NCBI GenBank assembly: GCA_017554455.1
Contig: JAFZIH010000151.1
Span: 1-32,230, forward strand
Source: Clostridia bacterium
Lineage (GTDB): Bacteria > Bacillota > Clostridia > Christensenellales > CAG-138
DNA length: 32,230 nucleotides
Direction of reading: 5' to 3'
Made by a program: the position numbers and the translations under genes
In this document: piece by piece, positions 1 to 8,251 of the stretch
Layout: every line of letters begins with the position of its first letter
Position numbering within the stretch: position 1 is the stretch's first letter
The notes under the pieces: generated by a model
The model's input: the letters and a program-made list of their open reading frames with translations, nothing else
The model's database searches: none
Told to the model about the DNA's origin: nothing

Positions 1-213
1 AACGCGCTTTGCCGCCGCGTCGGTCAGCGTGAGCTCCGCATGGATGCAATGAAAGATATCCTGCTTCTTGCGCGCGTCGAGCGCCTGCCGCACAATGCGT
101 ATACGGATCAGCGCATCCCGCGGAACACCGAGCTTTTTACAGCACGAAGCGGCGAACGATTCGTCCGTCGCATCGAGCTCTTTTCGTAAATTCTGCAGAT
201 AAACGGTTTTCAT
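1..213 (-). CDS. N-terminus of a COG2509-type NAD(P)/FAD-dependent oxidoreductase (partial)
   Basis: Only the first 71 codons are present; the gene runs off the left edge. The ATG at 213 has a GGAGGG ribosome binding site about 10 bases upstream. The translation includes VRQALDARKKQDIFH, which resembles the N-terminal cap of the conserved Firmicutes FAD-dependent dehydrogenase family (COG2509), where an 'IVRQSIDARKK' stretch precedes the FAD-binding domain. The FAD-binding glycine motif itself lies outside the window, so the call rests on this cap plus context. The start lies 10 bases after the cdaR stop, so it is probably the third gene of the cdaA operon. In related Clostridia this gene often sits between cdaR and glmM. 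Its physiological substrate is not established. Confidence 0.72.
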   Translation of the reverse strand, partial: MKTVYLQNLRKELDATDESFAASCCKKLGVPRDALIRIRIVRQALDARKKQDIFHCIHAELTLTDAAAKRV

Positions 214-223
214 GCCGTTCGGT

Positions 224-1771
224 TTATCCCTCCGGTTCTTCGACCCGGATCTCCTCCAGAATGACCTTGACGGTCTTCGTCTCCAATTCGATCTGATACT
301 GCTTTCCATCCTTTGCGGTCAGCAGGATCCGGATCACCGGGTCTCCGCCGCTCTCCGGCTCCGTAAGGAGATAGTTCTGCACATACAGATCCGCGCCGTT
401 CCAGCGAAGCGTAAACGGGATCTCCTGCGTTCCCTGCCCGTAATGGTGCAGATCGACGCTTGCCGAAAGCCATTCCGGATCGAACGAAGCCATTGCGTCG
501 GTCAGGCCGGATACCTTGATCCGGATCGTCTCGGACCGATCTTTCACTTCGATCCCTTCATCCGGATCGCCGTATTCGACCGCGACGTCGTATTCCTTCT
601 CATCGGCCGCAAGCTTCCAGATCTCCACTCTGATCAGCGTCGATTTCTGTTCGCACGTGACGCCGGAGGGAACGTCGAGGTCGACCTTCATGGTGACCCT
701 GTCCCGCGTAAGATTCAGATCCAGCACGGTCGGATCGGTACTGGCGTTCAGGTCCTGTTCGCGAATGACCTTCAATTCGTTGCCGCTGTCTGTGGATTTC
801 AGGTCGAGCAAGATCATTTCGGTGCTGATCGAATCGATTTTGGCAAGATCCTTTGCCGATCCGTAGATGCGCACCGTCTTGGGAAGCGTACCGTCCGCGA
901 ACGTGCAGAGATAATTGTAAACGTCCGTATCGATCACGTCCTCACCGGAGAGGTTGATCTTCACCGGGACTTCCTTATACCGGTGGATCTCGATCCCTTC
1001 CACCGTCACTTCAACATCCGTCGTCGCTTTGGTATTCAGGATCTCATCCGATTCGTTCCGGAAAACGACGGGCAGCGTTCTCGAGAAGGTGTCCGGCGCC
1101 TGCGCAAGCTCCGCATCGGTGAATGTACTGAGATCAAGCTCCACCTCTGCGCTGGAAATCTCATCGATCTCCGCTTTTCTGCCGAAGACCGATTTTAAGG
1201 AGACCGTTTTCGTGAGCGTGTATTCAAAGCCCTCTGTCGTTCCGTCGACATTTCGGATCTCCGGAAAACTGCCGGTCGTCTTGACCTTGACCGAACGGAT
1301 GTCCTTGCTCGAAACCCGCGCGATATGCAATGTGATCTCACTGTTCGAGATCTTCTTTTCCTCACAGAAACTCGGGATCTCGATGGCGCTGACCTTCAGC
1401 GTGACGTCCATTTCGTCCGGATCCTGATTGCTGGTCGTAATGCCGGAAAGATCCACGCCGTACCGGACGTTGTCAGTATTGATCCTGCTGTGATTGTCTA
1501 TGGTCGCTTCGAGATTCACGTCGACCGTGGGCGTTTCGTAATTCGCATCCTCGACCACGATCCAGCCGTTTTCGATCAACTTATCCCGGTTCAGCAGTTC
1601 GACCTCGATCCCATAGAGCTTCTTGACGTAAATGGGCTTGACCTCCGAAAGCACGTACCCCCAGAGCAGAAGCGCAAACACCAGCGAGATGATCTTCAGC
1701 GGGATATTCCTTGTAAAGACGTTTTTCAGAAACTGCCCGACAGCGGAGAAAAACTTTTGCCGTTTTGTCAT
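224..1771 (-). CDS. cdaR: CdaR, YbbR-domain regulator of diadenylate cyclase
   Basis: A 515-residue membrane-anchored protein. One transmembrane segment lies at about residues 23-43 (IPLKIISLVFALLLWGYVL), after a short basic cytoplasmic tail. The rest is predicted extracytoplasmic and beta-rich, consistent with several tandem YbbR repeats; I did not delimit each one. The family is known to bind the membrane cyclase CdaA and modulate its c-di-AMP synthesis. The start ATG at 1771 has a GGAGG site 6 bases upstream, which lies inside the last codons of cdaA. Only one base separates the cdaA stop from this start, which implies translational coupling. The length is at the upper end for the family. 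The neighbouring cdaA makes the assignment firm. Confidence 0.93.
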   Translation of the reverse strand: MTKRQKFFSAVGQFLKNVFTRNIPLKIISLVFALLLWGYVLSEVKPIYVKKLYGIEVELLNRDKLIENGWIVVEDANYETPTVDVNLEATIDNHSRINTDNVRYGVDLSGITTSNQDPDEMDVTLKVSAIEIPSFCEEKKISNSEITLHIARVSSKDIRSVKVKTTGSFPEIRNVDGTTEGFEYTLTKTVSLKSVFGRKAEIDEISSAEVELDLSTFTDAELAQAPDTFSRTLPVVFRNESDEILNTKATTDVEVTVEGIEIHRYKEVPVKINLSGEDVIDTDVYNYLCTFADGTLPKTVRIYGSAKDLAKIDSISTEMILLDLKSTDSGNELKVIREQDLNASTDPTVLDLNLTRDRVTMKVDLDVPSGVTCEQKSTLIRVEIWKLAADEKEYDVAVEYGDPDEGIEVKDRSETIRIKVSGLTDAMASFDPEWLSASVDLHHYGQGTQEIPFTLRWNGADLYVQNYLLTEPESGGDPVIRILLTAKDGKQYQIELETKTVKVILEEIRVEEPEG

Positions 1772-1772
1772 A

Positions 1773-2624
1773 TCATACCTCCGCCGCCTTTTTCTTTTTC
1801 TTCCACGGAAGCACGAAGCCCTGATCCTGGATCAGCAGTCCTTCGAGCGTATTCGTGAGCGCCTTTTCATCGAGATACCGGATCAGTCTGCCTTCCTTTG
1901 CAATGGAGATCGCGCCGGTTTCCTCGGAAACGACAATGACGACGCAGTCCGCCGCAGAGGAAACGCCGAGCGCCGCGCGATGGCGGGTGCCGAGTTCGCG
2001 CGAGACTTTTGTATCGTCGGACAGCGGCAGGAGGCAGCTTGCAGCAACCACGGTCATGCCGCGGATCACGACAGCGCCGTCGTGCAGCGGCGTGTTCGGT
2101 TCAAAGATGTTCTCGATCAGCGCACCGGACAATTCCGCATTCAGCGGTATGCCTGTTGCGGCGATATCGCCGAGCCCGGAACGCCGTTCAAACACAAGCA
2201 GCGCGCCGACACGGCGTTTGGACATATGCAGGATCGAGCGCTTCACGTCCTGAATGAGACGGCGCGCTTCGATTTCGTCGTCTGCGCCGAGCAGCCGGGT
2301 CAGCCGGTTCGTACCGATCCTGCTCAGCATGTGCCGGATCTCCGGCGTGAAGAGAATGAACAGAATGATAAAAATCGAGCCGCTTGCCAACGTGCTGTTC
2401 AGCACCCAGTAAACCGTCCACAGATTCAGTACGCGCGCTAAAACGGAGAACAGGAACAGAAGCCCGATCCCCTTTATGACCTGATATGCGCGCGTTTCCT
2501 TCGTCCATTCCAGAATCTTATACAGGAAGATGGCTATGATCAGCACGTCAAAGATGAAGCTCGCAAGGCCGCTCGGCGTTGTGAGCGCGCCGATAATGGT
2601 GTAAAAAATGGCTTCCAGATCCAA
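1773..2624 (-). CDS. cdaA: CdaA diadenylate cyclase (c-di-AMP synthase)
   Basis: Membrane diadenylate cyclase that makes cyclic di-AMP from two ATP. About three N-terminal transmembrane helices span roughly the first 100 residues, followed by a cytosolic DisA-N (DAC) domain. Catalytic motifs are clear: DGAVVIRG and GTRHRAALG (the DGA and RHR motifs). The protein ends in a Lys-rich tail. The reading frame could open at a GTG at 2636, but that codon lies inside the ribosome binding site AGAGAGGTGATC (2631-2642). I therefore prefer the TTG at 2624, which gives M-D-L-E-A-I-F and 283 residues. The gene is first in cdaA-cdaR-COG2509 and is driven by the promoter at 2687-2716. Its c-di-AMP product controls osmolyte transport and envelope homeostasis in Firmicutes. 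Confidence 0.95.
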   Translation of the reverse strand: MDLEAIFYTIIGALTTPSGLASFIFDVLIIAIFLYKILEWTKETRAYQVIKGIGLLFLFSVLARVLNLWTVYWVLNSTLASGSIFIILFILFTPEIRHMLSRIGTNRLTRLLGADDEIEARRLIQDVKRSILHMSKRRVGALLVFERRSGLGDIAATGIPLNAELSGALIENIFEPNTPLHDGAVVIRGMTVVAASCLLPLSDDTKVSRELGTRHRAALGVSSAADCVVIVVSEETGAISIAKEGRLIRYLDEKALTNTLEGLLIQDQGFVLPWKKKKKAAEV

Positions 2625-2630
2625 CTTCCC

Positions 2631-2642
2631 GATCACCTCTCT
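2631..2642 (-). promoter_or_regulatory. Ribosome binding site that decides the cdaA start
   Basis: Read on the minus strand this is AGAGAGGTGATC, close to the full 16S anti-Shine-Dalgarno complement. The GTG inside it (2634-2636) is in frame with cdaA but cannot easily serve as both binding site and start codon. The in-frame TTG at 2622-2624 lies 6 bases beyond the end of the element and is the better start. Confidence 0.6.
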
Positions 2643-2686
2643 TTCATACTTGCCGCAGAAGCGTCAAAAAAGATTTCGACACACAT

Positions 2687-2716
2687 ATTATACCATCAAT
2701 GTGTCATAATTGTCAC
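2687..2716 (-). promoter_or_regulatory. Promoter of the cdaA-cdaR operon
   Basis: On the minus strand the -35 is GTGACA (2711-2716, 5 of 6 to TTGACA), then an 18-base spacer and a perfect TATAAT -10 (2687-2692) preceded by TGG, an extended -10. It lies just after the stop codon of the upstream permease gene. A strong sigma-A-type promoter. Confidence 0.8.
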
Positions 2717-2724
2717 GCAATTAT
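2706..2724. repeat. Perfect inverted repeat over the cdaA -35 region
   Basis: ATAATTG, a 5-base spacer, then CAATTAT: a perfect 7-base inverted repeat. It covers the -35 hexamer of the cdaA promoter and touches the stop codon of the upstream permease. The stem is AT-rich with no U-tract, so it looks more like a possible operator than a terminator. It could also be chance in an AT-rich gap. Confidence 0.45.
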
Positions 2725-4304
2725 TACAAATTCAAGCGAATTTGTTCCGCATTTTTCATCATGGTCCCGTACACGCCCGCCGTCAGGCAGAAAAGCGTCG
2801 CAGCGATCAGCGGCGTGAGCCATCTGAGCCCGAAAACCAGCGCGGGCAGCACAGAGACCGCGACCAGTCCGAATCCGATCAGCACCATCACGAGCACCGC
2901 GCCGCTCTGTTTCACGATCTCGGTATCCGATTTCCAATCGAGCCGCGGCATCTTTGCGTTCACGTACAGTCCGAACACCGTGGAAAACAGCAGCGCCGCG
3001 ATCGGCGCAGCAACAACGCCGAGCACGTCGACCGCAGTCAGCATGCTGCGGTATGCGATCGAAAGCAGCGTGATCGCAAGCAGAAGCGACGGTCCCACAA
3101 GCGCCAGATTCATCAAAAGCTTTGCCGACAGCCAACGCTTTGCGGAAACCGGCAGCGTTTTGGCGATCCAGATCTGCTTTCCCTCCATTGAGATCGCACA
3201 GGAGGTCGTCGGAGAGATCGTCGCGCAGAAGATCAGCATCCCTGTGATCGCGATCGGTGCGATCCCGGTCACGGGCACCGCTTTCAGGAACGGAATGACC
3301 GTTTTTGACAGCGCAGCGCCGACAACGCCGAGCACGGCGATCAGCACCGAGCCGATGACCGTATTGACGACCCACGCCGTGCTGCCGAAAAACCGCTTCC
3401 GTTCGATCAGAAACAGCGCTTTCAGCGTACCGCTGCGTCTGAGCGCGCCGAGCCGGTAATTCTTTACGTGATACCCCGCGGTGAGCCGGTCGTGCAGCCG
3501 GAGGAACGACCGATCGAGGATCAGCACGAACAATGCGCACAGCACCGCCGAACCGAAGCAGAACAGCAGCGCATGCAGCGGAACGCCCGTGACACCCTTC
3601 GCAAACCACTGCGCGGGCGGATAGATCCGTGAAACGGCGGAGACCGCCTTTTCCGGCGCGGCGATAAAGCTGCTGCTGATCTGCGGGAACATGTACGCAA
3701 ATACGACGAACCCCAGAAGCAGGATCATCTTGATTGCGGAGGTCACGCCCTTTTTATACTTGCTCTTTGCGAACGCTGCGGAAAGCAGCAGATCCGCACC
3801 GCTTCCGATCACGACCGGAACGACGGGCAGCAGCAAGAGCGCAACAAGAAACACGGGCCAGAACCACCACGCCGGGCTGCACAGAACGGTATACACCACG
3901 CCGCACGGCAAAAGATACGCCGCGCAGTACAACGCTTCTACGGAATACAGCGCGAAGAACCGCGCAAGCACGATCAGCGAAATCGGGATCGGCATACCCA
4001 TGAGCGTATCGAAATCCGCGAAGCCGGACAGCGTTGCCCCGCCCTGCGCAAACGCCATCGCAAGCGCGAATAAGCTCGCCATCGTAGCGATCATCAGAAA
4101 CGGCACCGCGGGATCGACGCCGGCTTTGAGCATCTGATACGAGGTCGTACCGGACATGCCGCCGTAAGTCACCACGATAAGCCCGATCGCGACAACGCCC
4201 ATGACGGCATTTTTTCGCTCTCTGCTTTCTTTGGAATACCGCATCACGGACACGCGAAAGATACTGTCCAGATACAGCTTTACGAGTGTTCGGAACGCCT
4301 TCAT
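2724..4304 (-). CDS. ABC-2 type transporter permease
   Basis: A 526-residue polytopic membrane protein with about a dozen hydrophobic helices, for example VVAIGLIVVTYGG and VFLVALLLLPVVPVVIG. It is the membrane partner of the ATPase encoded immediately upstream: the ATG at 4304 overlaps the ATPase stop by 4 bases (ATGA). Size and helix pattern fit large Firmicutes ABC-2 exporter permeases. The substrate is unknown, and neither gene carries a resistance or bacteriocin signature. It is the last gene of a run that starts at trxB (8087). A new promoter for cdaA starts right after its stop. No terminator is visible between them. Confidence 0.82.
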   Translation of the reverse strand: MKAFRTLVKLYLDSIFRVSVMRYSKESRERKNAVMGVVAIGLIVVTYGGMSGTTSYQMLKAGVDPAVPFLMIATMASLFALAMAFAQGGATLSGFADFDTLMGMPIPISLIVLARFFALYSVEALYCAAYLLPCGVVYTVLCSPAWWFWPVFLVALLLLPVVPVVIGSGADLLLSAAFAKSKYKKGVTSAIKMILLLGFVVFAYMFPQISSSFIAAPEKAVSAVSRIYPPAQWFAKGVTGVPLHALLFCFGSAVLCALFVLILDRSFLRLHDRLTAGYHVKNYRLGALRRSGTLKALFLIERKRFFGSTAWVVNTVIGSVLIAVLGVVGAALSKTVIPFLKAVPVTGIAPIAITGMLIFCATISPTTSCAISMEGKQIWIAKTLPVSAKRWLSAKLLMNLALVGPSLLLAITLLSIAYRSMLTAVDVLGVVAAPIAALLFSTVFGLYVNAKMPRLDWKSDTEIVKQSGAVLVMVLIGFGLVAVSVLPALVFGLRWLTPLIAATLFCLTAGVYGTMMKNAEQIRLNL

Positions 4305-5011
4305 TTGTCCGTCAGCTCCAGAAACAGTTCTTCAAGCGACTGATCTCCGCGCACCTCATCCATAGAACCTTTGGCGATCAGTTTGCCGTTTTTGATGATC
4401 GCGATCTTGTTGCAGAGCTTTTCCGCAACCTCCAGCACATGCGTGCTGAAAAAGATCGCGCTGCCGCTTTCCACGAGCTCGTGCATGATGCCTTTCAATG
4501 TGTGCGCCGCTTTGGGATCGAGCCCGACGAACGGCTCGTCGAGCATCAGAAGCTTCGGCTGCTGAACGAGCGCGCCGATCAGCGCGAGCTTCTGGCACAT
4601 GCCGTGCGAATAGGAGCCGACGAGATCGCCGAGCTTCGTTTCGATCTCAAATGCCGCGGCGTATTTCTGGATGCGCTCACGGCGCGTCGCTTCATCGATG
4701 CCGTAGATATCACAGAGAAAGTTCAGATATCCCTCTCCGGTCAGAAACGTGTAGAGGTCCGGATTGTCCGGAATGTAGCGCATGATGCGCTTCGCCGCCA
4801 TCGGGTCCTTTCGGATATCGATCCCGTCGACGAAGATCTCGCCTTCATCGAACGGCAGGATGCCCGAAATGCATTTGAGCGTCGTCGTTTTGCCCGCGCC
4901 GTTGTGCCCGATGAATCCGTAAATATCGCCCGCGTCAACCGAAAGCGACAGTCCGTCGACCGCGCGCGGCCCGTTTCCATAGGATTTGACGAGGTTTTTG
5001 ATCTCAAGCAT
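4301..5011 (-). CDS. ABC transporter ATP-binding protein (exporter type)
   Basis: A 236-residue nucleotide-binding subunit. Walker A is GHNGAGKTT (about 35-43), the signature region is YSHGMCQK (about 134-141), Walker B is LLMLDEPFVGLDP (about 154-166), and the switch histidine is in FFSTHVLE (H191). The signature departs from LSGGQ in the way often seen in ABC-2 exporters. The segment YIPDNPDLY sits where the Q-loop is expected, so Gln is not obvious there. The start ATG at 5011 follows a GAGGA site. The gap to the yhbY stop is 3 bases, and the permease overlaps its end. Together the pair forms an exporter of unknown substrate. Confidence 0.9.
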   Translation of the reverse strand: MLEIKNLVKSYGNGPRAVDGLSLSVDAGDIYGFIGHNGAGKTTTLKCISGILPFDEGEIFVDGIDIRKDPMAAKRIMRYIPDNPDLYTFLTGEGYLNFLCDIYGIDEATRRERIQKYAAAFEIETKLGDLVGSYSHGMCQKLALIGALVQQPKLLMLDEPFVGLDPKAAHTLKGIMHELVESGSAIFFSTHVLEVAEKLCNKIAIIKNGKLIAKGSMDEVRGDQSLEELFLELTDK

Positions 5012-5014
5012 GGA

Positions 5015-5284
5015 TCATTCCTCTTCCTTTTCGCGATACAGCACGAGCTTTCTGCCGATGCACTGGATGACCTCGGCCTGTGTCGCCGCCGCAAGCTGCT
5101 CGGCCGCTTCCTTTGCGGAAAGCTCGCTCGTTTCCAGCACGGAAAGCTTGATGAGCTCGCGCTTTTTAAGCGCCGCGTCGACCGCTTCGATCAGCGGTTC
5201 CGTGATGTTTTCCTTGCCGATCTGAAAGATCGCGGTAAGGGTATTCGCCTGTTTGCGGAGTTCCGCACGTTCTTTTCCTGTCAT
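5015..5284 (-). CDS. yhbY: YhbY-family (CRM domain) RNA-binding protein
   Basis: An 89-residue protein that is a single CRM (chloroplast RNA splicing and ribosome maturation) domain. It includes the family's IGKENITEPLIEAVDAALK stretch and a C-terminal QCIGRKLVLYR strand. Homologues associate with pre-50S ribosomes. I start it at the ATG at 5284, which has AAAGGA 9 bases upstream. A TTG at 5302 would add six residues and overlap obg by 4 bases, but it has no comparable site. It lies directly after obg, another ribosome-assembly factor, which fits a shared role. The charged tail REKEEE ends the protein. Confidence 0.9.
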   Translation of the reverse strand: MTGKERAELRKQANTLTAIFQIGKENITEPLIEAVDAALKKRELIKLSVLETSELSAKEAAEQLAAATQAEVIQCIGRKLVLYREKEEE

Positions 5285-5298
5285 ATTCTTATCCTTTC

Positions 5299-6570
5299 TC
5301 AATCCGTAAAATCAAATTCCCATTCGCCGAGACGGATCGTGTCGCCGTCCTTGGCTCCCATCTCGCGCAGCGCGGAGATGATCCCCGTTTTGATCAGAAG
5401 CTGCTGGAAGCGGCGCATCGAAACGTCGTCCTCCGGGTCGGTCGTATCGAGGATGCGCTCGACGTCGCCGCCCTCGACCACGAATACGCCCGCGTCGTCG
5501 CGGTGGACCGTGAAGCCCTTTTCATACTGTGCGCCCGTGAGCAGCTCGGTCTCGTCATAGACCCGCACCGGCGGGAGCGCATCGAGCATCTTCACGATGC
5601 GGTCGAGCATCGGTCCGAAGCCCTCGGTCGTTGCCGCCGACACCGCGAACACCGGCACGCCTTCGGGTTCCAGCGCCGCCTTGATGCGGTCGAAGTTTTC
5701 GTCCGCGCCGGGAATGTCCATCTTGTTGCACGCGACGACCTGCGGCAGCACCGCAAGCGCATCGGAGAATTTAGAAAGCTCCGCGTTGATCTTTTCGTAA
5801 TCGTCCAGCGGATCGCGCATCTCGCTGCCCGATGCGTCCAGCACGTGCACGAGGATGCGCGTGCGCTCGATGTGCCGCAAGAAATCATGCCCGAGTCCCG
5901 CGCCTTCCGCCGCGCCTTCGATCAGCCCGGGGATGTCCGCCATCACGAACGAGCGGTCGTAGCGCGTCGCCACGCCGAGGTTTGGCGTCAGCGTTGTGAA
6001 GTGGTACGCCGCGATCTTCGGCTTCGCGCTTGTCAGAACGGAAAGGATCGTGGATTTCCCGACCGACGGCAGTCCGATGATGCCGACGTCCGCGATCGTT
6101 TTGAGCTCCAGTTCGACGGTGCGCTCCTCGGTCTTGATCCCGTTTTGCGCAAAGCGCGGCGCTTGTTTCGTCGCCGTCGCAAACCGCGCGTTGCCTTTGC
6201 CGCCTCTGCCGCCGTACAGCACGATGCGGGTCTTCCCCGGCTCACTCATGTCCGCGACAATGCTGCCGGTCTCGACATCCCGCACGATCGTGCCGACCGG
6301 GACCTTGATGATGAGGTCCTCGCCGTTTGCGCCGGCCATCAGTTCCGCGCGTCCCTGCTCGCCGTCCTGCGCGCGGAAATGCCGGTAGCGTTTGAAATCC
6401 AAAAGCGTGGACTGCTGCGGATCCGCGACGAACACGATATTGCCGCCCCTGCCGCCGTCGCCGCCGGAGGGTCCGCCCTTCATGACATATTTTTCGCGGT
6501 GGAATGCGGCGCAGCCGTCGCCGCCGTTGCCCGCCTTGATGTGGATGGTTGCCTTGTCAATGAACTGCAT
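5299..6570 (-). CDS. obgE: Obg (CgtA) GTPase, 50S ribosome assembly
   Basis: A 423-residue GTPase with three parts. The glycine-rich Obg fold spans about 1-158 and contains GGPSGGDGGRGG. The G domain has G1 GLPSVGKST (166-174), G3 DIPGLIEGA (212-220), G4 NKMD (282-285) and G5 SAA (311-313). The C-terminal OCT domain, typical of Gram-positive Obg, covers about 345-423. Obg acts in large-subunit maturation and the stress response. The ATG at 6570 follows AAAGGAGAT with normal spacing. The start region overlaps the end of nth by 14 bases, so the ribosome binding site lies inside nth. Rps and rpmA genes, often beside obg, are absent here. Confidence 0.97.
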   Translation of the reverse strand: MQFIDKATIHIKAGNGGDGCAAFHREKYVMKGGPSGGDGGRGGNIVFVADPQQSTLLDFKRYRHFRAQDGEQGRAELMAGANGEDLIIKVPVGTIVRDVETGSIVADMSEPGKTRIVLYGGRGGKGNARFATATKQAPRFAQNGIKTEERTVELELKTIADVGIIGLPSVGKSTILSVLTSAKPKIAAYHFTTLTPNLGVATRYDRSFVMADIPGLIEGAAEGAGLGHDFLRHIERTRILVHVLDASGSEMRDPLDDYEKINAELSKFSDALAVLPQVVACNKMDIPGADENFDRIKAALEPEGVPVFAVSAATTEGFGPMLDRIVKMLDALPPVRVYDETELLTGAQYEKGFTVHRDDAGVFVVEGGDVERILDTTDPEDDVSMRRFQQLLIKTGIISALREMGAKDGDTIRLGEWEFDFTD

Positions 6571-7186
6571 GTTCGCAAATCTCCTTTAAGGGACAGCCCG
6601 CGCATTTCGGCCGCTGTGCCGCGCAGACCTGTCTGCCGTGATAGATGAGCCAATGATGCGCGTCGCCCCAGTCCTTTTCGGGGATGTGCGCCATCAGCTG
6701 TTGTTCGGTCTTCTCCACGTCCTTTGCCTCGGTCAATCCGATGCGATTCGCGACGCGGAACACATGCGTATCCACCGCGATCGCGGGAACATGGAACGCG
6801 TTTGAAAGCACGACGTTCGCCGTCTTTCTGCCGACGCCGGGAAGCGTTGTAAGTTCCTCGCGCGTTCTCGGCACCTCGCCGCCGTACTTTTCCAAAAGGA
6901 TGCGGCTCATCTCGATGATGTGCTCGCCCTTCATGCGGTAAAAGCCGCAGCTTCTGATATACGGCTCGAGCGTTTCAAAATCCATCGCCGCGAACGCTTC
7001 CGGTGTATTGTACTTCGGAAACAGCACATCGGTGCACTTGTTCACCTGCTTGTCCGTGCACTGCGCAGAAAGCATCGTCGCGACGAGCAGTTCGAACGGG
7101 GACGAAAAATGCAGCGCGGGCCGCGCGTCCGGATACGTTTCTTTCAGAATATCGAGCGCTTGGGCTCTCTTTGCTTCACTTAACAC
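6557..7186 (-). CDS. nth: Endonuclease III (DNA glycosylase/AP lyase)
   Basis: A 209-residue base-excision repair enzyme that removes oxidised pyrimidines and cleaves the abasic site. The helix-hairpin-helix LPGVGRKTANVV carries the catalytic Lys (about 121), and AVDTHVFRV carries the catalytic Asp (about 139). The C-terminal iron-sulfur motif CAAQRPKCAGCPLKEIC has canonical C-X6-C-X2-C-X5-C spacing. I start it at the GTG at 7186, which has TTGGAGG 6 bases upstream. This matches the family length, while the open frame to 7231 would add 15 residues with no family resemblance. It overlaps the trxB end by 11 bases and the obg start by 14, so the three are likely translated as a coupled set. Confidence 0.95.
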   Translation of the reverse strand: MLSEAKRAQALDILKETYPDARPALHFSSPFELLVATMLSAQCTDKQVNKCTDVLFPKYNTPEAFAAMDFETLEPYIRSCGFYRMKGEHIIEMSRILLEKYGGEVPRTREELTTLPGVGRKTANVVLSNAFHVPAIAVDTHVFRVANRIGLTEAKDVEKTEQQLMAHIPEKDWGDAHHWLIYHGRQVCAAQRPKCAGCPLKEICEHAVH

Positions 7187-8087
7187 GGCTTGCCTCCAAT
7201 GCGTAGGTCGCGGCGATCGCGCCGTCCGCACAGGCGGTCACGACCTGCCGAAGCGGGGTGTTTCTGACGTCGCCCGCCGCGAAAACGCGCTTTTCGCTCG
7301 TTTCCATCTTTTCATCGGTGATCACGCTGCCGTTCTCCGCAAGCGCAATCTGATCCTTGAACAGCTCGGTGCGCGGAACCACGCCGACTGCGACGAACAC
7401 GCCGTCGGTTTCGATCTCGGCAACTTCGCCTGTTACACGGTTTTTATACCGAACGCCCGCAAGCTTCTTTTCGCCGAGAAACGCTTCCGGCACGCTGTTC
7501 CAGATAAATTCGATATTCTCCGTTTTCAGCGCCGCGTCGGAAAGTATCGCGCTTGCGCGGAGCGCGTCGCGCCGGTGCATGACGTAGACTTTTTTGCAAA
7601 GCTTTGCAAGGTACAGCGCGTCGGAGATCGCGGTATCGCCGCCGCCGATCACCATCGCCGTGCGGTTTTTATAGAACGCGCCGTCGCAGGTCGCGCAGTA
7701 AGAAACCCCGTGTCCGGTCAGCTCCTTTTCGCCCGGAATACCGAGCGTTTTTGGCGATGCGCCGGTGGCTAAGATCACGGTCTTTGCCTCGATCCGTTCT
7801 CCGTTGAAAATAAAATGTTTCGGGTCCTCACGGAGCACAAGCTCCGAGACCGGACCGTATTCGATCTTCAGCCCGAACGCCGCCGCGTGCTCCTCGAACC
7901 GCGCCGCAAGCGCGTATCCGTCCGGCCCGTCCGAAATGCCCGGGTAGTTGTCGATCCGGTGCGTTTTCACGATCTGTCCGCCCGTGAACATTTCTTCATA
8001 CAGGCAGACGTTTGCGCCGCCGCGCACGGCGTACAGCCCCGCGGTCAGTCCCGCCGGTCCGCCGCCGATGATCGCTATATCCAGCAT
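7176..8087 (-). CDS. trxB: Thioredoxin reductase
   Basis: A 303-residue flavoprotein that passes NADPH electrons to thioredoxin. FAD site: IIGGGPAGLTAGLYA at the N-terminus. Redox-active disulfide: CATCDG (C131 and C134). NADPH-binding motif: VIGGGDTAISDALYL (about 147-161). C-terminal FAD motif: GDVRNTPLRQVVTA. I start it at the ATG at 8087, preceded by GGAGA. An upstream extension to 8162 is open but would begin inside the promoter region and adds non-family sequence. This is the first gene of trxB-nth-obg-yhbY-ABC, driven by the promoter at 8124-8152. No thioredoxin gene is in the window. Confidence 0.95.
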   Translation of the reverse strand: MLDIAIIGGGPAGLTAGLYAVRGGANVCLYEEMFTGGQIVKTHRIDNYPGISDGPDGYALAARFEEHAAAFGLKIEYGPVSELVLREDPKHFIFNGERIEAKTVILATGASPKTLGIPGEKELTGHGVSYCATCDGAFYKNRTAMVIGGGDTAISDALYLAKLCKKVYVMHRRDALRASAILSDAALKTENIEFIWNSVPEAFLGEKKLAGVRYKNRVTGEVAEIETDGVFVAVGVVPRTELFKDQIALAENGSVITDEKMETSEKRVFAAGDVRNTPLRQVVTACADGAIAATYALEASRVK

Positions 8088-8123
8088 AATCGTTTCTCCG
8101 TTTCCGTAAAATCTCACAAATAC

Positions 8124-8152
8124 AGTATATCGTTTTTCCGTGTCACGGTCAA
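8124..8152 (-). promoter_or_regulatory. Promoter of the trxB-nth-obg operon
   Basis: Minus-strand -35 TTGACC (8147-8152), 17-base spacer, -10 TATACT (8124-8129). The expected transcript start is about 30 bases before the trxB ATG, leaving a short leader. Confidence 0.8.
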
Positions 8153-8211
8153 GCGAAACCACCCGACAAAACCGCCGATCTCGCGTAAGTTTTCAACAAG
8201 TTTTCAATTAT

Positions 8212-8237
8212 AAAAAACCGCCGCATCCGCGGCGGTT
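8212..8237 (-). terminator. Rho-independent terminator after the small membrane protein gene
   Basis: Minus-strand stem CCGCCGC, loop GGAT, stem GCGGCGG, followed by six T. It lies 14 bases after the stop at 8252 and ends the 8252-9889 transcript. On the plus strand only three T follow, so it is mainly one-directional. Confidence 0.9.
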
Positions 8238-8251
8238 TGAAGCATCATCGC

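Noticed and set aside
4301..5011. Degenerate ABC signature as evidence of an inactive ATPase
   Set aside because: The YSHGM-type signature is common in ABC-2 exporters and Walker A, Walker B and the switch His are intact.
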